Program-made: the position numbers and the translations under genes
The notes under the pieces: generated by a model
Seen by the model: the letters and a program-made list of their open reading frames with translations, nothing else
Told to the model about the DNA's origin: nothing
Database searches by the model: none
NCBI GenBank assembly: GCA_900109485.1
Contig: FOAY01000007.1
Location: forward strand, 1 to 64,000
DNA from: Kosakonia sacchari
GTDB lineage: Bacteria; Pseudomonadota; Gammaproteobacteria; Enterobacterales; Enterobacteriaceae
DNA length: 64,000 nucleotides
Reading direction: 5' to 3'
Shown here: in pieces, positions 9,876 through 18,400 of the stretch
Layout: the number at the start of each line of letters is the position of its first letter
How positions within the stretch are numbered: the first letter of the stretch is position 1

Positions 9876-10583
9876 ATGAAACCGGCAAGGACTCCTCAGA
9901 CATTCGTAGCACCCGTAAGCTGGAATGATTTACCCAAAGGCGCATATTACCGTGAGGCGCTGGAAGGAGAACTCAAGCCCTGGTTTGCAAAAATGTATGG
10001 TTTTCATTTGCTTAAGATCGGCAATCTCAGCGCGGAAATCAATGCCGAAAGTTGTGCTGTTTCCCATCAGGTGAATGTTTCCCTGGCTGGCGAGCCAATG
10101 CAGGTTCGTGCCGATCCGCTGCATCTGCCCTTTGCGGAAAAATCCGTTGATGCCTGCCTGCTGGCGCACACGCTTTCCTGGTGTACCGATCCGCACCGTT
10201 TATTGCAGGAAGTGGATCGTGTGCTGATTGACGACGGCTGGCTGGTGATGAGCGGCTTTAATCCGATTAGCCTGCTCGGCCTGGCGAAGGCCGTACCGTT
10301 TGCCCGCCGCTCGCCAGCCGTCAAAAGCCGCATGTTTACTCTGATGCGCCAGTTCGACTGGTTATCACTGCTCAATTTCGAAGTGTTACATTATAGCCGT
10401 TTTCGCGTGCTGCCATGGACGAAGCAGGGCGGTAAACTGCTTAGCTCGCATTTACCCGCATTGGGGTGCATGCAGTTGATCGTCGCCCGCAAACGCACCA
10501 TTCCGTTGACGTTCAACCCGATGAAGCAGAGCCGTAATAAAACCCCAGTGCGCCAGGCTGTTGGCGCAACGCGCCAGTCTTAA
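9876..10583 (+). CDS. yafS: YafS, predicted SAM-dependent methyltransferase
   Basis: A 235-aa class I methyltransferase-like protein. The second half of the Rossmann fold is visible: [22 protein letters not shown] (read as -DPLHLPF- and [10 protein letters not shown]) and [14 protein letters not shown]. The GxGxG loop is poorly formed. The ATG at 9876 follows GGAAGG and matches the E. coli start. The substrate is unknown. It is convergent with rnhA; the two stop codons overlap. Confidence 0.9.
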   Translation: MKPARTPQTFVAPVSWNDLPKGAYYREALEGELKPWFAKMYGFHLLKIGNLSAEINAESCAVSHQVNVSLAGEPMQVRADPLHLPFAEKSVDACLLAHTLSWCTDPHRLLQEVDRVLIDDGWLVMSGFNPISLLGLAKAVPFARRSPAVKSRMFTLMRQFDWLSLLNFEVLHYSRFRVLPWTKQGGKLLSSHLPALGCMQLIVARKRTIPLTFNPMKQSRNKTPVRQAVGATRQS

Positions 10584-11047
10584 GCCTCTGGCTGATAACC
10601 AACATCTTCCTGTGTCGGGTTCATCGCTGCCGCTCGCGCCAGCTCATCGCAGCGCTCGTTTTCCGGGTGCCCGGCATGGCCTTTGACCCATTCCCATTTG
10701 ATTTGATGCTGGCTGAGCGCTGCATCCAGCCGCTGCCAGAGATCGACATTCTTCACCGGTTTTTTCTCTGCGGTTTTCCAGCCGCGCTTTTTCCAGTTGT
10801 GGATCCACTGGGTAATCCCCTGGCGCACATACTGGCTGTCGGTGCTGAGCACAATTTCGCAATGCTCTTTTAATGCTTCCAGCGCCACGATAGCGGCCAT
10901 CAATTCCATGCGGTTGTTGGTCGTCAGACGATAACCTGCGCTGAAGGTTCTTTCATGCTGGCGATAGCGTAAGATGGCGCCGTAACCGCCAGGACCTGGG
11001 TTACCGAGACAAGATCCGTCGGTGAAAATTTCTACCTGTTTAAGCAT
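10580..11047 (-). CDS. rnhA: Ribonuclease HI
   Basis: A 155-aa enzyme that degrades the RNA strand of RNA-DNA hybrids. Catalytic residues include Asp10 in [12 protein letters not shown], Glu48 in -NRMELMAAI- and Asp70 in -LSTDSQYV-, and the basic handle [14 protein letters not shown] is present. The frame is open well upstream, but the ATG at 11047 gives the exact E. coli length. It is divergent from dnaQ with 52 bp between the starts, so the promoters overlap, as known in E. coli. Confidence 0.97.
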   Translation of the reverse strand: MLKQVEIFTDGSCLGNPGPGGYGAILRYRQHERTFSAGYRLTTNNRMELMAAIVALEALKEHCEIVLSTDSQYVRQGITQWIHNWKKRGWKTAEKKPVKNVDLWQRLDAALSQHQIKWEWVKGHAGHPENERCDELARAAAMNPTQEDVGYQPEA

Positions 11048-11099
11048 CTCTGGTAGACTTCCTGAGTTGAAAACGACAAGTCTGACATAAATGGCCGCT

Positions 11100-11831
11100 A
11101 TGAGCACTGCAATTACACGACAGATCGTCCTCGATACCGAAACCACCGGTATGAACCAGATCGGCGCCCACTATGAAGGGCACAAAATTATTGAAATCGG
11201 CGCGGTAGAAGTCGTCAACCGACGACTCACCGGCAATAACTATCATATCTACCTGAAGCCCGATCGGCTGGTCGATCCCGAAGCGTTTGGCGTTCACGGT
11301 ATTGCCGATGAATTCCTGCTGGATAAACCCACGTTCGCCGATATCGCCGATGAATTTATTGATTATATTCGCGGCGCAGAGCTGGTGATCCATAACGCAT
11401 CGTTTGATATCGGCTTTATGGACTATGAGTTCGGCAAGCTGAAACGCGGGATCCCAAAGACCGACACGTTCTGTAAGGTCACCGATAGTCTGGCGCTGGC
11501 GCGTAAAATGTTTCCGGGCAAGCGCAACAGCCTCGATGCGCTCTGTTCTCGTTACGAAATCGACAACAGCAAACGTACGCTGCACGGGGCGTTACTCGAT
11601 GCCCAGATCCTCGCTGATGTGTATCTGATGATGACCGGCGGCCAGACATCGATGAAATTTTCGATGGAAGGCGAAGGGCAGTCTCAGATGGGAGAAATGG
11701 GGATCCAACGCGTTGTCCGCGCTGCCAGTAAGCTGCGCGTTGTTTTAGCCAGTGATGACGAGCTCGCAGCCCATGAATCACGCCTGGATTTGGTGCAGAA
11801 AAAGGGCGGAAGTTGCCTGTGGCGCGGCTAA
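11100..11831 (+). CDS. dnaQ: DNA polymerase III epsilon subunit (proofreading exonuclease)
   Basis: A 243-aa 3'-5' exonuclease of the replicative polymerase. Exo I -VLDTETTG- (Asp12, Glu14), Exo II [11 protein letters not shown] and Exo III -HGALLDAQ- are complete. The C-terminal segment that binds the alpha subunit ends [11 protein letters not shown]. A start three codons upstream exists, but the ATG at 11100 matches the known protein. tRNA-Asp lies 133 bp downstream. Confidence 0.97.
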   Translation: MSTAITRQIVLDTETTGMNQIGAHYEGHKIIEIGAVEVVNRRLTGNNYHIYLKPDRLVDPEAFGVHGIADEFLLDKPTFADIADEFIDYIRGAELVIHNASFDIGFMDYEFGKLKRGIPKTDTFCKVTDSLALARKMFPGKRNSLDALCSRYEIDNSKRTLHGALLDAQILADVYLMMTGGQTSMKFSMEGEGQSQMGEMGIQRVVRAASKLRVVLASDDELAAHESRLDLVQKKGGSCLWRG

Positions 11832-11906
11832 ATCAGGTACTTATGTATGAATATTTGCTGCATAGATGATTTTTGCAGCAAATGATTAGAAACAGAAGAA
11901 AAAGCG

Positions 11907-11935
11907 TTGACGACACCAGGCGCAATACGTAATAT
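11907..11935 (+). promoter_or_regulatory. Sigma-70 promoter of the second tRNA-Asp
   Basis: TTGACG (11907-11912) and TAATAT (11930-11935) are 17 bp apart, 29 bp upstream of the mature tRNA. The GC-rich stretch just after the -10 box is typical of stringently controlled stable-RNA promoters. Confidence 0.75.
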
Positions 11936-11964
11936 GCGCCTCGTTCCCCTAACGGGAACACAGC

Positions 11965-12041
11965 GGAGCGGTAGTTCAGTCGGTTAGAATACCTGCCTGT
12001 CACGCAGGGGGTCGCGGGTTCGAGTCCCGTCCGTTCCGCCA
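11965..12041 (+). tRNA. aspV: tRNA-Asp (anticodon GTC), second copy
   Basis: A 77-nt tRNA identical to the copy at 18-94; the flanks are unrelated, so only the gene is conserved. It sits downstream of dnaQ, as aspV does in E. coli. In this genome it is followed by the acid-resistance island, so the tRNA marks the left edge of an accessory region. No second copy of the tRNA 3' end was seen at the far edge of the island. Confidence 0.97.
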
Positions 12042-12050
12042 CTATTCAGA

Positions 12051-12082
12051 AGGCCTGAATCAGCAATGATTCAGGCCTTTGT
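12051..12082 (+). terminator. Terminator of tRNA-Asp
   Basis: A 12-bp perfect stem (12051-12062 with 12067-12078) with a GCAA loop, followed by TTTG. Confidence 0.8.
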
Positions 12083-12181
12083 CATTTCAGTTCTCCGCTT
12101 TATCACTTTGCCGTATGGCGGGTGCTCCCGTTCTTATACAACCGCTAACGTTGCTGGTTTCGACGGAATAACTCTCTTAAT

Positions 12182-13519
12182 TCATGCCTTATCCACCGGA
12201 GCATCCAGTGGGTAGGGATTTTTATGAATGCGGTTGTAGTTCAGGGCATACAAAGCGGTGATGATCATCAGCGTGACGAACGACCACATCACCTCTTTCG
12301 CGCCGGAGCCGACAACGGCCCAGATGCAGTAGATAAAGGCAATAAAGGTCAGCAGCAGATACACAGGCCGCGCTTTACCGAAGTGGCCGTGACCAAGCAA
12401 CAGCAACGCTGCACAAGTATAAAGATAAGGCACAAGGGTAAAGATTACGGAAACGGATGAAACCAGGCCAAACTCTTTTGCCGCGTTTGGAGAGATGCTG
12501 CTGAACTGGAAGATAGTCATCAATACGCCGACGATAACCAGCCCGACGACTGGCGTACCGGCTTTGTTCACGCGAGCGAAAAGGGGAGGAAACAGGCCGT
12601 CGTCAGCCGCCGCTTTAGCGGTCTGACCCGCCAGCAGCGTCCAGCCACCGAGCGAGCCAAGACAACCCGCCGCCGCGCAGAACGAGACAATTGCCCCTGC
12701 GGTGTTCCCCAGCGCCATACGCGCCGCATCGCCGAAAGGGGACGCTGAGTCGCGCAGGGTCTCATTGGGGAGCATTCCCATGATGGCGGTCGTCGACAAC
12801 ACGTAACAGACGGCGGCGATCAGTACCCCGCCGATAGTGGCGATAGGCACATTACGTTTTGGATTTTTCACCACGCCAGCGGCAACCGATGCGCTTTCGA
12901 CGCCAATAAAGGACCACAGCGTGACATTTAGCGTACTCTGGATGGCGCCGAAGGTATTGAGCCCGCTAACGTTCCAGGCGGCCATATAGGTTTCCCCACG
13001 AAACCAGAACCAGCCAAAAACGGCGATACCGACTATCGGGATCAGCGCCAGTACGGTGGCCACAGCCTGTACGCGGGTGATCATTTTTGGCCCGACGATA
13101 TTCAAAAGAACAAAAATCCACAGTATGACGACGCAGGTCACGGTCAATACCATAGGATCTTTGAGGATCGGAAAGAAGTAACTCAAATAACCGACTCCAA
13201 TCACCACCATCGCGATGTTCCCCACCCAGCAGGCAAGCCAGTAGAGAACGTTGGTTTGATAGCCTAAAAAGGGGCCAAAACAGCGGCGAGCGTAGGCATA
13301 AGAACCGCCGGGGCTGGGATCGAGGAACGACATTTTGGCGTAGACCACCGACAGCGCTAATGCGCCGGTAATGGTAACGAGCCATCCGTAGATGGCAATA
13401 CCGCCGGTAGCGGCCAGATTGGCGGGTAACAGAAAAACGCCCGATCCCATAATATTCCCGGAAACCATCAGAGTAACGGGGATCAGGCCCACTTTGTGCG
13501 CATCGACGTCGGTCGTCAT
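12182..13519 (-). CDS. adiC: Arginine/agmatine antiporter
   Basis: A 445-aa APC-family transporter of the inner membrane with about 12 membrane segments. It exchanges external arginine for the agmatine made by AdiA and so exports a proton equivalent per cycle. The substrate loop [13 protein letters not shown] (TM1) and [18 protein letters not shown] (TM6) are as in E. coli AdiC. The ATG at 13519 is preferred over that at 13525, because AGGAG then sits 7 nt away and the length equals E. coli's 445. It is the last gene of the minus-strand acid island, 130 bp after adiY. Confidence 0.96.
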   Translation of the reverse strand: MTTDVDAHKVGLIPVTLMVSGNIMGSGVFLLPANLAATGGIAIYGWLVTITGALALSVVYAKMSFLDPSPGGSYAYARRCFGPFLGYQTNVLYWLACWVGNIAMVVIGVGYLSYFFPILKDPMVLTVTCVVILWIFVLLNIVGPKMITRVQAVATVLALIPIVGIAVFGWFWFRGETYMAAWNVSGLNTFGAIQSTLNVTLWSFIGVESASVAAGVVKNPKRNVPIATIGGVLIAAVCYVLSTTAIMGMLPNETLRDSASPFGDAARMALGNTAGAIVSFCAAAGCLGSLGGWTLLAGQTAKAAADDGLFPPLFARVNKAGTPVVGLVIVGVLMTIFQFSSISPNAAKEFGLVSSVSVIFTLVPYLYTCAALLLLGHGHFGKARPVYLLLTFIAFIYCIWAVVGSGAKEVMWSFVTLMIITALYALNYNRIHKNPYPLDAPVDKA

Positions 13520-13649
13520 AATCATTCTCCTGAAGGTGATTCAGGGGAAATAATACCGCGCAGAACGTGTAATTTTAGATTGCCCAGTGGGGTATATCTG
13601 TTGCCGATACTATTAGAGCTAATGTTGCAACAATATCTGCCGGGAAATA

Positions 13650-14399
13650 TTACTGGCGATATTGTGAAATATAATGCAATGGTGTCGTGCCATAAAATGC
13701 CTTAAATACTGAAATGAAATATGAAGTACTACGATAACCACACAGTTGAGAAATCTGATATATATTTTTATCCGCCATTAATAGCTGTTGAACCGCGTAG
13801 CGCATTCGGCAGTCGGTAATTATCTGGCTATAACTGGTGTTTTCATTTTTGAGTTTCTTTTTCAACAGGCTTGGGCTAAGGCAAAGCGCGCTAGCCACCT
13901 GGCTTAAACTCCACTCTTTATGAACATCATTTTGGATAATTTGGTAAACGCTATCTTTTGCGCTGCGTCTTAGCATATGCATTAACAACGCAATAAACCG
14001 GGGATGATCAAGAAACAGGGAAAGCTCGGTGAACAGTAAAGCACGGGTTCTCTCAATTTCACAGCTTTCAGTGGTTTGCAGTATGCTATGTAGCGCAGCC
14101 TGACGAAACACTTCGGGCGTTCGGCAATAGCAGGAGATTACGGGCACAGCAAGTCTGGGCCACGGGCTAACCTGCGTTAAATCCTTATTCAAAAATTGCA
14201 GGTAATCATTCAGTACAGGTTTGCTGATATGCGCGACCAGTTCTTTGTTGAAGGATGATAAATCAATAATGTTATTATCACAGGAAAGGAGTGTCAGATG
14301 GTTTGCTGGTAATGCCAGCGGCGGGTTATCATTGATTTTAGCCTCAACATCCCTTTCTGTTAAAACCACCACGCATGGCGTACGACTACAAAGTCTCAT
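13650..14399 (-). CDS. adiY: AraC-family regulator AdiY
   Basis: A 249-aa regulator. The C-terminal AraC DNA-binding domain contains two helix-turn-helix units: -WSLSQVASALCLSPSLLKKKLK- (first, read with the gap before -LKKKLK-) and -NIYQISQLCGYRSTSYFISVF-, followed by -GTTPLHYISQYR. AdiY activates adiA and adiC in acid in E. coli, where the order is adiA-adiY-adiC. Here adiY keeps its place next to adiC but is separated from adiA by hdeA and gadE. The coding sequence looks more AT-rich than the housekeeping neighbours. Confidence 0.92.
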   Translation of the reverse strand: MRLCSRTPCVVVLTERDVEAKINDNPPLALPANHLTLLSCDNNIIDLSSFNKELVAHISKPVLNDYLQFLNKDLTQVSPWPRLAVPVISCYCRTPEVFRQAALHSILQTTESCEIERTRALLFTELSLFLDHPRFIALLMHMLRRSAKDSVYQIIQNDVHKEWSLSQVASALCLSPSLLKKKLKNENTSYSQIITDCRMRYAVQQLLMADKNIYQISQLCGYRSTSYFISVFKAFYGTTPLHYISQYRQ

Positions 14400-14609
14400 T
14401 CTCTCACTCCATGAATACGAATAAGCAAATTACTCAGCAGAAATGAAAGCGTAGCAGGCATAAAAGACTCTGCCAGATAATTATTAGCGGTGAGATGGAT
14501 AAGATTTTTCTGTAAATAAAAAGTTCCACCACTGGAAATGTAGTGGGTATGTCATTTCAGGTGCCGGACAAAGATGGTGGAATAATACGTTTCCTTTAAA
14601 ATACAACCA

Positions 14610-14669
14610 CAGGAGCGGAGTTTTTGCAATTGACGACATCCGCTCCTGTATGCACTCCCGTTGAGTGCA
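14610..14669. other. Two hairpins downstream of hdeA
   Basis: CAGGAGCGGA (14610-14619) pairs with 14639-14648 across 19 nt, and TGCACTC (14651-14657) pairs with 14663-14669. They lie between the hdeA stop and the adiY start. No T tract follows on the minus strand, so they may shape read-through from hdeA into adiY rather than act as a classical terminator. Confidence 0.4.
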
Positions 14670-14695
14670 AAAGGTTTTAACGGAAGAGTTATAAA

Positions 14696-15010
14696 CTATA
14701 GATGCTTTTTAATTTTCTCCCACTCTTTTTTCACCTCGCTTTTAAAGTTGGCCTTTTTATTTTCAGTACAGGCCTGAACAACAGCGGGTGTTACGGTTGT
14801 AATTCCCTGAACATCCATAACGGCATCTTCAGGTTTGTCTTTATTATTTAATGCTTCCGCGAAGCCTATAGCCGTTGGCTGAAATGATGCCTCCAGTGCA
14901 AGAAAATCCTCGCATGTCCAGCTGTTAACCGGCTTTTTATTTTCAGCCGCCTGGCTTAATGCCGGAATTAATAACAGGCTACCGAGAATGATGCATGATG
15001 TTTTCTTCAT
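14696..15010 (-). CDS. hdeA: Periplasmic acid-stress chaperone HdeA
   Basis: A 104-aa secreted protein. A signal peptide of about 21 residues ends -PALSQA. The mature part opens -NKKPVNSWTCEDFLALE- and holds two cysteines, Cys33 and Cys81, spaced 48 apart as in E. coli HdeA, where they form the disulfide needed for function. HdeA unfolds below pH 3 and shields periplasmic proteins. AAGGA lies 7 nt before the ATG. No hdeB or hdeD is next to it. The region is strikingly AT-rich, a sign of transfer or H-NS silencing. Confidence 0.94.
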   Translation of the reverse strand: MKKTSCIILGSLLLIPALSQAAENKKPVNSWTCEDFLALEASFQPTAIGFAEALNNKDKPEDAVMDVQGITTVTPAVVQACTENKKANFKSEVKKEWEKIKKHL

Positions 15011-15130
15011 ATTACTATCCTTAGCTATTCATTTAATAAGACCTCATAACTATATCACCGCCGAAGAACGGGTGCAGTGACTAATAAGGGCACCATAATA
15101 TGGCATAAAATAATAAAGCAAAGAAAATCA

Positions 15131-15150
15131 AATCGGTATAACAATCCTAA
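15131..15150 (-). promoter_or_regulatory. GAD-box-like GadE site upstream of hdeA
   Basis: On the minus strand the site begins TTAGGATT followed by GTTAT. This matches the two conserved parts of the E. coli GAD box (TTAGGATT-TT-GTTAT) but lacks the two T residues between them. It lies about 120 bp upstream of hdeA, and gadE is the next gene. Binding is inference. Confidence 0.45.
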
Positions 15151-15310
15151 GAATAAAATATCAGAAGTTATTACTAAAAATGGTTTGTCGCTTTGAAAGT
15201 GAAGTGTTGTACATTTAAAATGTTTTTATTTGGTCGTAAGGATTGAACTTATCATTAGCGGGATGAGTTGCTTTGGACTTGCTCACCGGTTTAGCAAATT
15301 ACACGCTCAA

Positions 15311-15337
15311 TAAAAAACCTGCCTGAACCAGGCAGGT
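15311..15337 (-). terminator. Terminator of gadE
   Basis: On the minus strand an 8-bp stem (15317-15324 with 15330-15337) is followed by a T run, 20 bp after the gadE stop. Confidence 0.85.
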
Positions 15338-15356
15338 CTGGAAAGCGAGGAATTGT

Positions 15357-15887
15357 TTAAAAATAGGGCGATATTTTCAGCGTCGCAATATCGCTCATTC
15401 TTCGGAGTTTTAATTTTAGCATGATATTAAATTTTTGGCTGCGTAAGGTCTGCTCAGAAATATTCAGGGTGGAAGCGATTTTGTCAGGATCTTCCTGGTT
15501 TAAAAAGTGACTGACAATTTTAAACTGATTGTGTGAAAATCCTATTTGTGGTCTGTTAGAGAGGATCCTGTTCTCGGTTAAAAGCGAGAGCCAGTTTTCT
15601 AACTGCATTTTTCTGCTCACGAAAAAAAGCGCGGCGCGTGTTTTTATTTTACTAATGCGAAACGGTGCCAGTAAAAATATGTTGCCCACGTTCAGCGATT
15701 TTAAAATGTTAACTGTTTTATCGTCGAGCACATTATTATGGTACACATCAATAATCACTTTGCTCGACGCGTCAGTCAGATGATTATTAATGTCCGAAAT
15801 TTTAGCGATCTTTATTATTTTTTCCTGTTTTAAAAGGTGCTCCACACCCCGAAAAAGGAATATGTCTTTCGTCATTATGAAGATCAT
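15357..15887 (-). CDS. gadE: GadE-type LuxR-family acid-response activator
   Basis: A 176-aa protein beginning -MTKDIFLFRG- with a C-terminal LuxR helix-turn-helix (-DKIASTLNISEQTLRSQKFN- and -LKLRRMSDIATLKISPYF). E. coli GadE has 175 aa and ends in nearly the same residues (-LKLRRMSDIVTLGITSYF), so this is a recognisable though diverged homologue. GadE is the central activator of glutamate-dependent acid resistance and hdeAB in E. coli. Here it lies 36 bp after adiA on the same strand with its own AGGAG site, so it is probably co-transcribed with the arginine decarboxylase. No gadA, gadB or gadC is present in the window. The gene is AT-rich. Confidence 0.9.
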   Translation of the reverse strand: MIFIMTKDIFLFRGVEHLLKQEKIIKIAKISDINNHLTDASSKVIIDVYHNNVLDDKTVNILKSLNVGNIFLLAPFRISKIKTRAALFFVSRKMQLENWLSLLTENRILSNRPQIGFSHNQFKIVSHFLNQEDPDKIASTLNISEQTLRSQKFNIMLKLKLRRMSDIATLKISPYF

Positions 15888-15923
15888 AAACGGGCTCCTG
15901 TTGAGACTGTCATCCTTTTTGCC

Positions 15924-18191
15924 TCACGCTTTGATGCACATTACGTGATACATGCCATTGATAATATCGGTGCCTTCGGTTTCATGTTCAAAGCCAGGAA
16001 ACTCATGATCCCAGGATTGTAGCGCGCGTAAATAGGCAATCTGCGGGCTGGTATTGCCACCAAAGCTTTCCCCGGATAGCAGCATCGGAATTCCGGGTGG
16101 GTACGGGATAACGGAGTTGGCCGCAATGCGGTTTGCCAGACCTTCAATCGCGACCCTCTCGACGTTATCGCAGACAATGGCGTGATATGCTTCACGCGGC
16201 GTCATCATCGCGTCCGGCAGAGAGGCGTAGGCAGCATTCAGGCTTCGACCCGGGTTGTTGATTTTCAACCAGCCGAACATTTTGTTGCCTAAATCGCGCA
16301 CGCCCATTTCGGCGTAGATCGCCGGATAGTGATTGACCAGCTCAGGCATCACCTGCGATAGCGGCGCATTGCTATCGTAATGGTGTTTAAAGGAGCACAG
16401 CGTATTAATTAACGTGCCCCATTTTCCGCGGGTAATTCCCATAGAGAAGAGAAACATTATCTGGAAATCGGTGGTGCGGGTCGGCACGATACCGTGACGA
16501 CCAAGCCATGCAGTGACCAGCGCTGCGGGTACGCCGTCCGCCAGCAGGTTACCATCGTCACCCATTCCGGGCGCCAGAATGCTGACTTTTATCGGATCCA
16601 GCATGCTCCAGTTATCCGGCAAATCTTTAAAGCCGTGCCAGGTTTCTCCCGGACGCATAACCCAGCAGTTTTGATCGTGGCCCAGTAGCTCAGCTGGCGC
16701 GTCTTCAAAGGCTATCTCCTTACCGGTTTGTGGATCGACCAGTTTCTCTTTGTTCCACGGTTTGAAGAACCAGTCATCGTTGTTGGTAAACTCGCGGTAG
16801 AGGCGCGCCATTGCCTGACGAAAATCAACAGCCTCGTCGATGACTTCCTGAGTGAGAGACAGACCGCTGTTGCCGTCCATCATCGAGACCGCAATATCGT
16901 TTGACGCACAGATGGCGTACAGCGGTGACGTGGTGGCATGCATCATATAGGCCTGATTAAACCGTGAAAAATTCACCACGCCGCGCCCTTCGCGCACATG
17001 AATGTATGAGGCCTGAGAAAGCGCATTCAGTAATTTGTGTGTGGAGTGGGTGGCGAAGAGCGTTGGGCCAGTATGATCCCCGGGCGCGCCGCGCATGGTG
17101 TAGTGATCGTTGTACACCGGGTTGAAGCGTGCATAACCGTACCAGGCTTCGTCGAAGTGAATACGATCGCAGGTTTGTTCCAGCAGGGTCTGGGCATTTT
17201 TAGCGTTATAGCACACGCCATCATAGGTACAGTTCGTGACGACGCTATAAGACGGTTTATGCGCGGTGTGCGCTTTGATAAGCGGGCTGGTGCGGATTTT
17301 TTCCTGCAACGTTTCCGGCTGCATCTCGTGCGGATAGATAGGGCCAATGATGCCGTAGCGGTTACGGCTTGGCACCATATAGACCGGCTTCGCCCCGGTG
17401 AGGATCAGGCCCTGCTCAATCGATTTATGACAGTTACGGTCAATTACCACCACATCATCATCGGTCATACAGGCCTGCATAATGGTACGGTTGGAGCCGG
17501 AAGTCCCGACGACGACAGACCACGAGCGGTCGGCGCCAAACACCCGCGCGGCGTTCTTTTCGCTCTCGCCGAACGCGCCGGTATGGTCGAGCAGAGAGCC
17601 CAGTGATGCCCGCTCGATTCCCATATCGGTACGGAACAGGTTTTCGCCGTAATAGTCGTGGTACAGCCGTCCTGCTGGCGTTTTAGTAAAGCCAACGCCG
17701 CCCTGATGGCCCGGCGCGGCCCAGGAATATTCATGAATGCCGCTGTATTTCACCAGCGCAGAGAACAGCGGCGGCAACAAAAGTTTGCGGTAGCGGGTCA
17801 TTGCTGCAACCGCGCGTCCGGCAATGAAATCGGCGGAATCTTCCAGAATCCAGGCAAACTCATCGATAAGTTCCACCAGTTGCAGATCCATCAGCGCGGT
17901 GGCTTTTTCACGCTCTCCGAGCAGGAATACCGGTACGTTTTGCTGACGTTCGTGCAGCTTATTCAGCAACTGGCGAACGCGCTGATGCTCATCATTTTCG
18001 TTCATCTGATAGCTGAACATCAGACAATCAATGGCTTCATTGGCGGAGATGATGGCGTAACCATCATCGAGTGAAGTGGATTGTATTACGTCAATATTCT
18101 GGCGGCGTAACGCAATGGCCAAACGGGCTACCGCCGCTCCGACCCAGGTATCCTTGTGCAGAAATTCACTTTCAACAATGAGTATTTTCAC
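15924..18191 (-). CDS. adiA: Acid-inducible biodegradative arginine decarboxylase
   Basis: A 755-aa PLP enzyme that turns arginine into agmatine and CO2, consuming a cytoplasmic proton (acid-resistance system 3). An N-terminal wing domain (-MKILIVESEFLHKDTW-) precedes the aspartate-aminotransferase fold. PLP-binding Lys386 is in -ATHSTHKLLNAL-; -HFDEAWYGYARF- carries the Asp that contacts the cofactor. E. coli AdiA has 756 aa and very similar sequence throughout, which separates it from the lysine and ornithine decarboxylases. It is the first gene of the island; about 200 bp upstream hold its promoter and the xni terminator. Confidence 0.97.
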   Translation of the reverse strand: MKILIVESEFLHKDTWVGAAVARLAIALRRQNIDVIQSTSLDDGYAIISANEAIDCLMFSYQMNENDEHQRVRQLLNKLHERQQNVPVFLLGEREKATALMDLQLVELIDEFAWILEDSADFIAGRAVAAMTRYRKLLLPPLFSALVKYSGIHEYSWAAPGHQGGVGFTKTPAGRLYHDYYGENLFRTDMGIERASLGSLLDHTGAFGESEKNAARVFGADRSWSVVVGTSGSNRTIMQACMTDDDVVVIDRNCHKSIEQGLILTGAKPVYMVPSRNRYGIIGPIYPHEMQPETLQEKIRTSPLIKAHTAHKPSYSVVTNCTYDGVCYNAKNAQTLLEQTCDRIHFDEAWYGYARFNPVYNDHYTMRGAPGDHTGPTLFATHSTHKLLNALSQASYIHVREGRGVVNFSRFNQAYMMHATTSPLYAICASNDIAVSMMDGNSGLSLTQEVIDEAVDFRQAMARLYREFTNNDDWFFKPWNKEKLVDPQTGKEIAFEDAPAELLGHDQNCWVMRPGETWHGFKDLPDNWSMLDPIKVSILAPGMGDDGNLLADGVPAALVTAWLGRHGIVPTRTTDFQIMFLFSMGITRGKWGTLINTLCSFKHHYDSNAPLSQVMPELVNHYPAIYAEMGVRDLGNKMFGWLKINNPGRSLNAAYASLPDAMMTPREAYHAIVCDNVERVAIEGLANRIAANSVIPYPPGIPMLLSGESFGGNTSPQIAYLRALQSWDHEFPGFEHETEGTDIINGMYHVMCIKA

Positions 18192-18318
18192 ATCGTTAAC
18201 CCTGTGTAGTGGTGGGATGCGATATTAAATACGCTGCACGTGGAGGGGAGTAAATGGCCGCTGCGGGGTTATCGACAGGGGGATTATTTTTATGGCTGAT
18301 TCTGATATTTGGCGTTGA

Positions 18319-18346
18319 AAAGGCCTGAGCGTCATGGTTCAGGCAA
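18319..18346 (-). terminator. Terminator of xni
   Basis: On the minus strand GCCTGA and TCAGGC pair across a 10-nt loop and run into CTTTTC, 55 bp after the xni stop. Its sequence resembles the tRNA-Asp terminator at 12051-12082, perhaps by chance. Confidence 0.6.
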
Positions 18347-18400
18347 TTGCCGTTTCTGCCTGCGCGCTCACTGGCTAAGCGAGCAATATACCGCTGGCAT

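Larger units (their letters stand above)
15011..15356. other. AT-rich intergenic region between hdeA and gadE
   Basis: This holds the hdeA promoter (minus strand), the gadE terminator and a GAD-box-like site (listed separately). No reading frame here looks real. The base composition, clearly richer in A+T than the neighbouring genes, is typical of H-NS-bound acid-fitness DNA. Confidence 0.6.

Noticed and set aside
18311-18350. Possible duplicated tRNA-Asp terminator as the right end of the acid island
   Set aside because: Only the AAGGCCTGA and TTCAGGC parts match, and both are explained by an ordinary hairpin terminator of xni. No tRNA 3' end is duplicated there.
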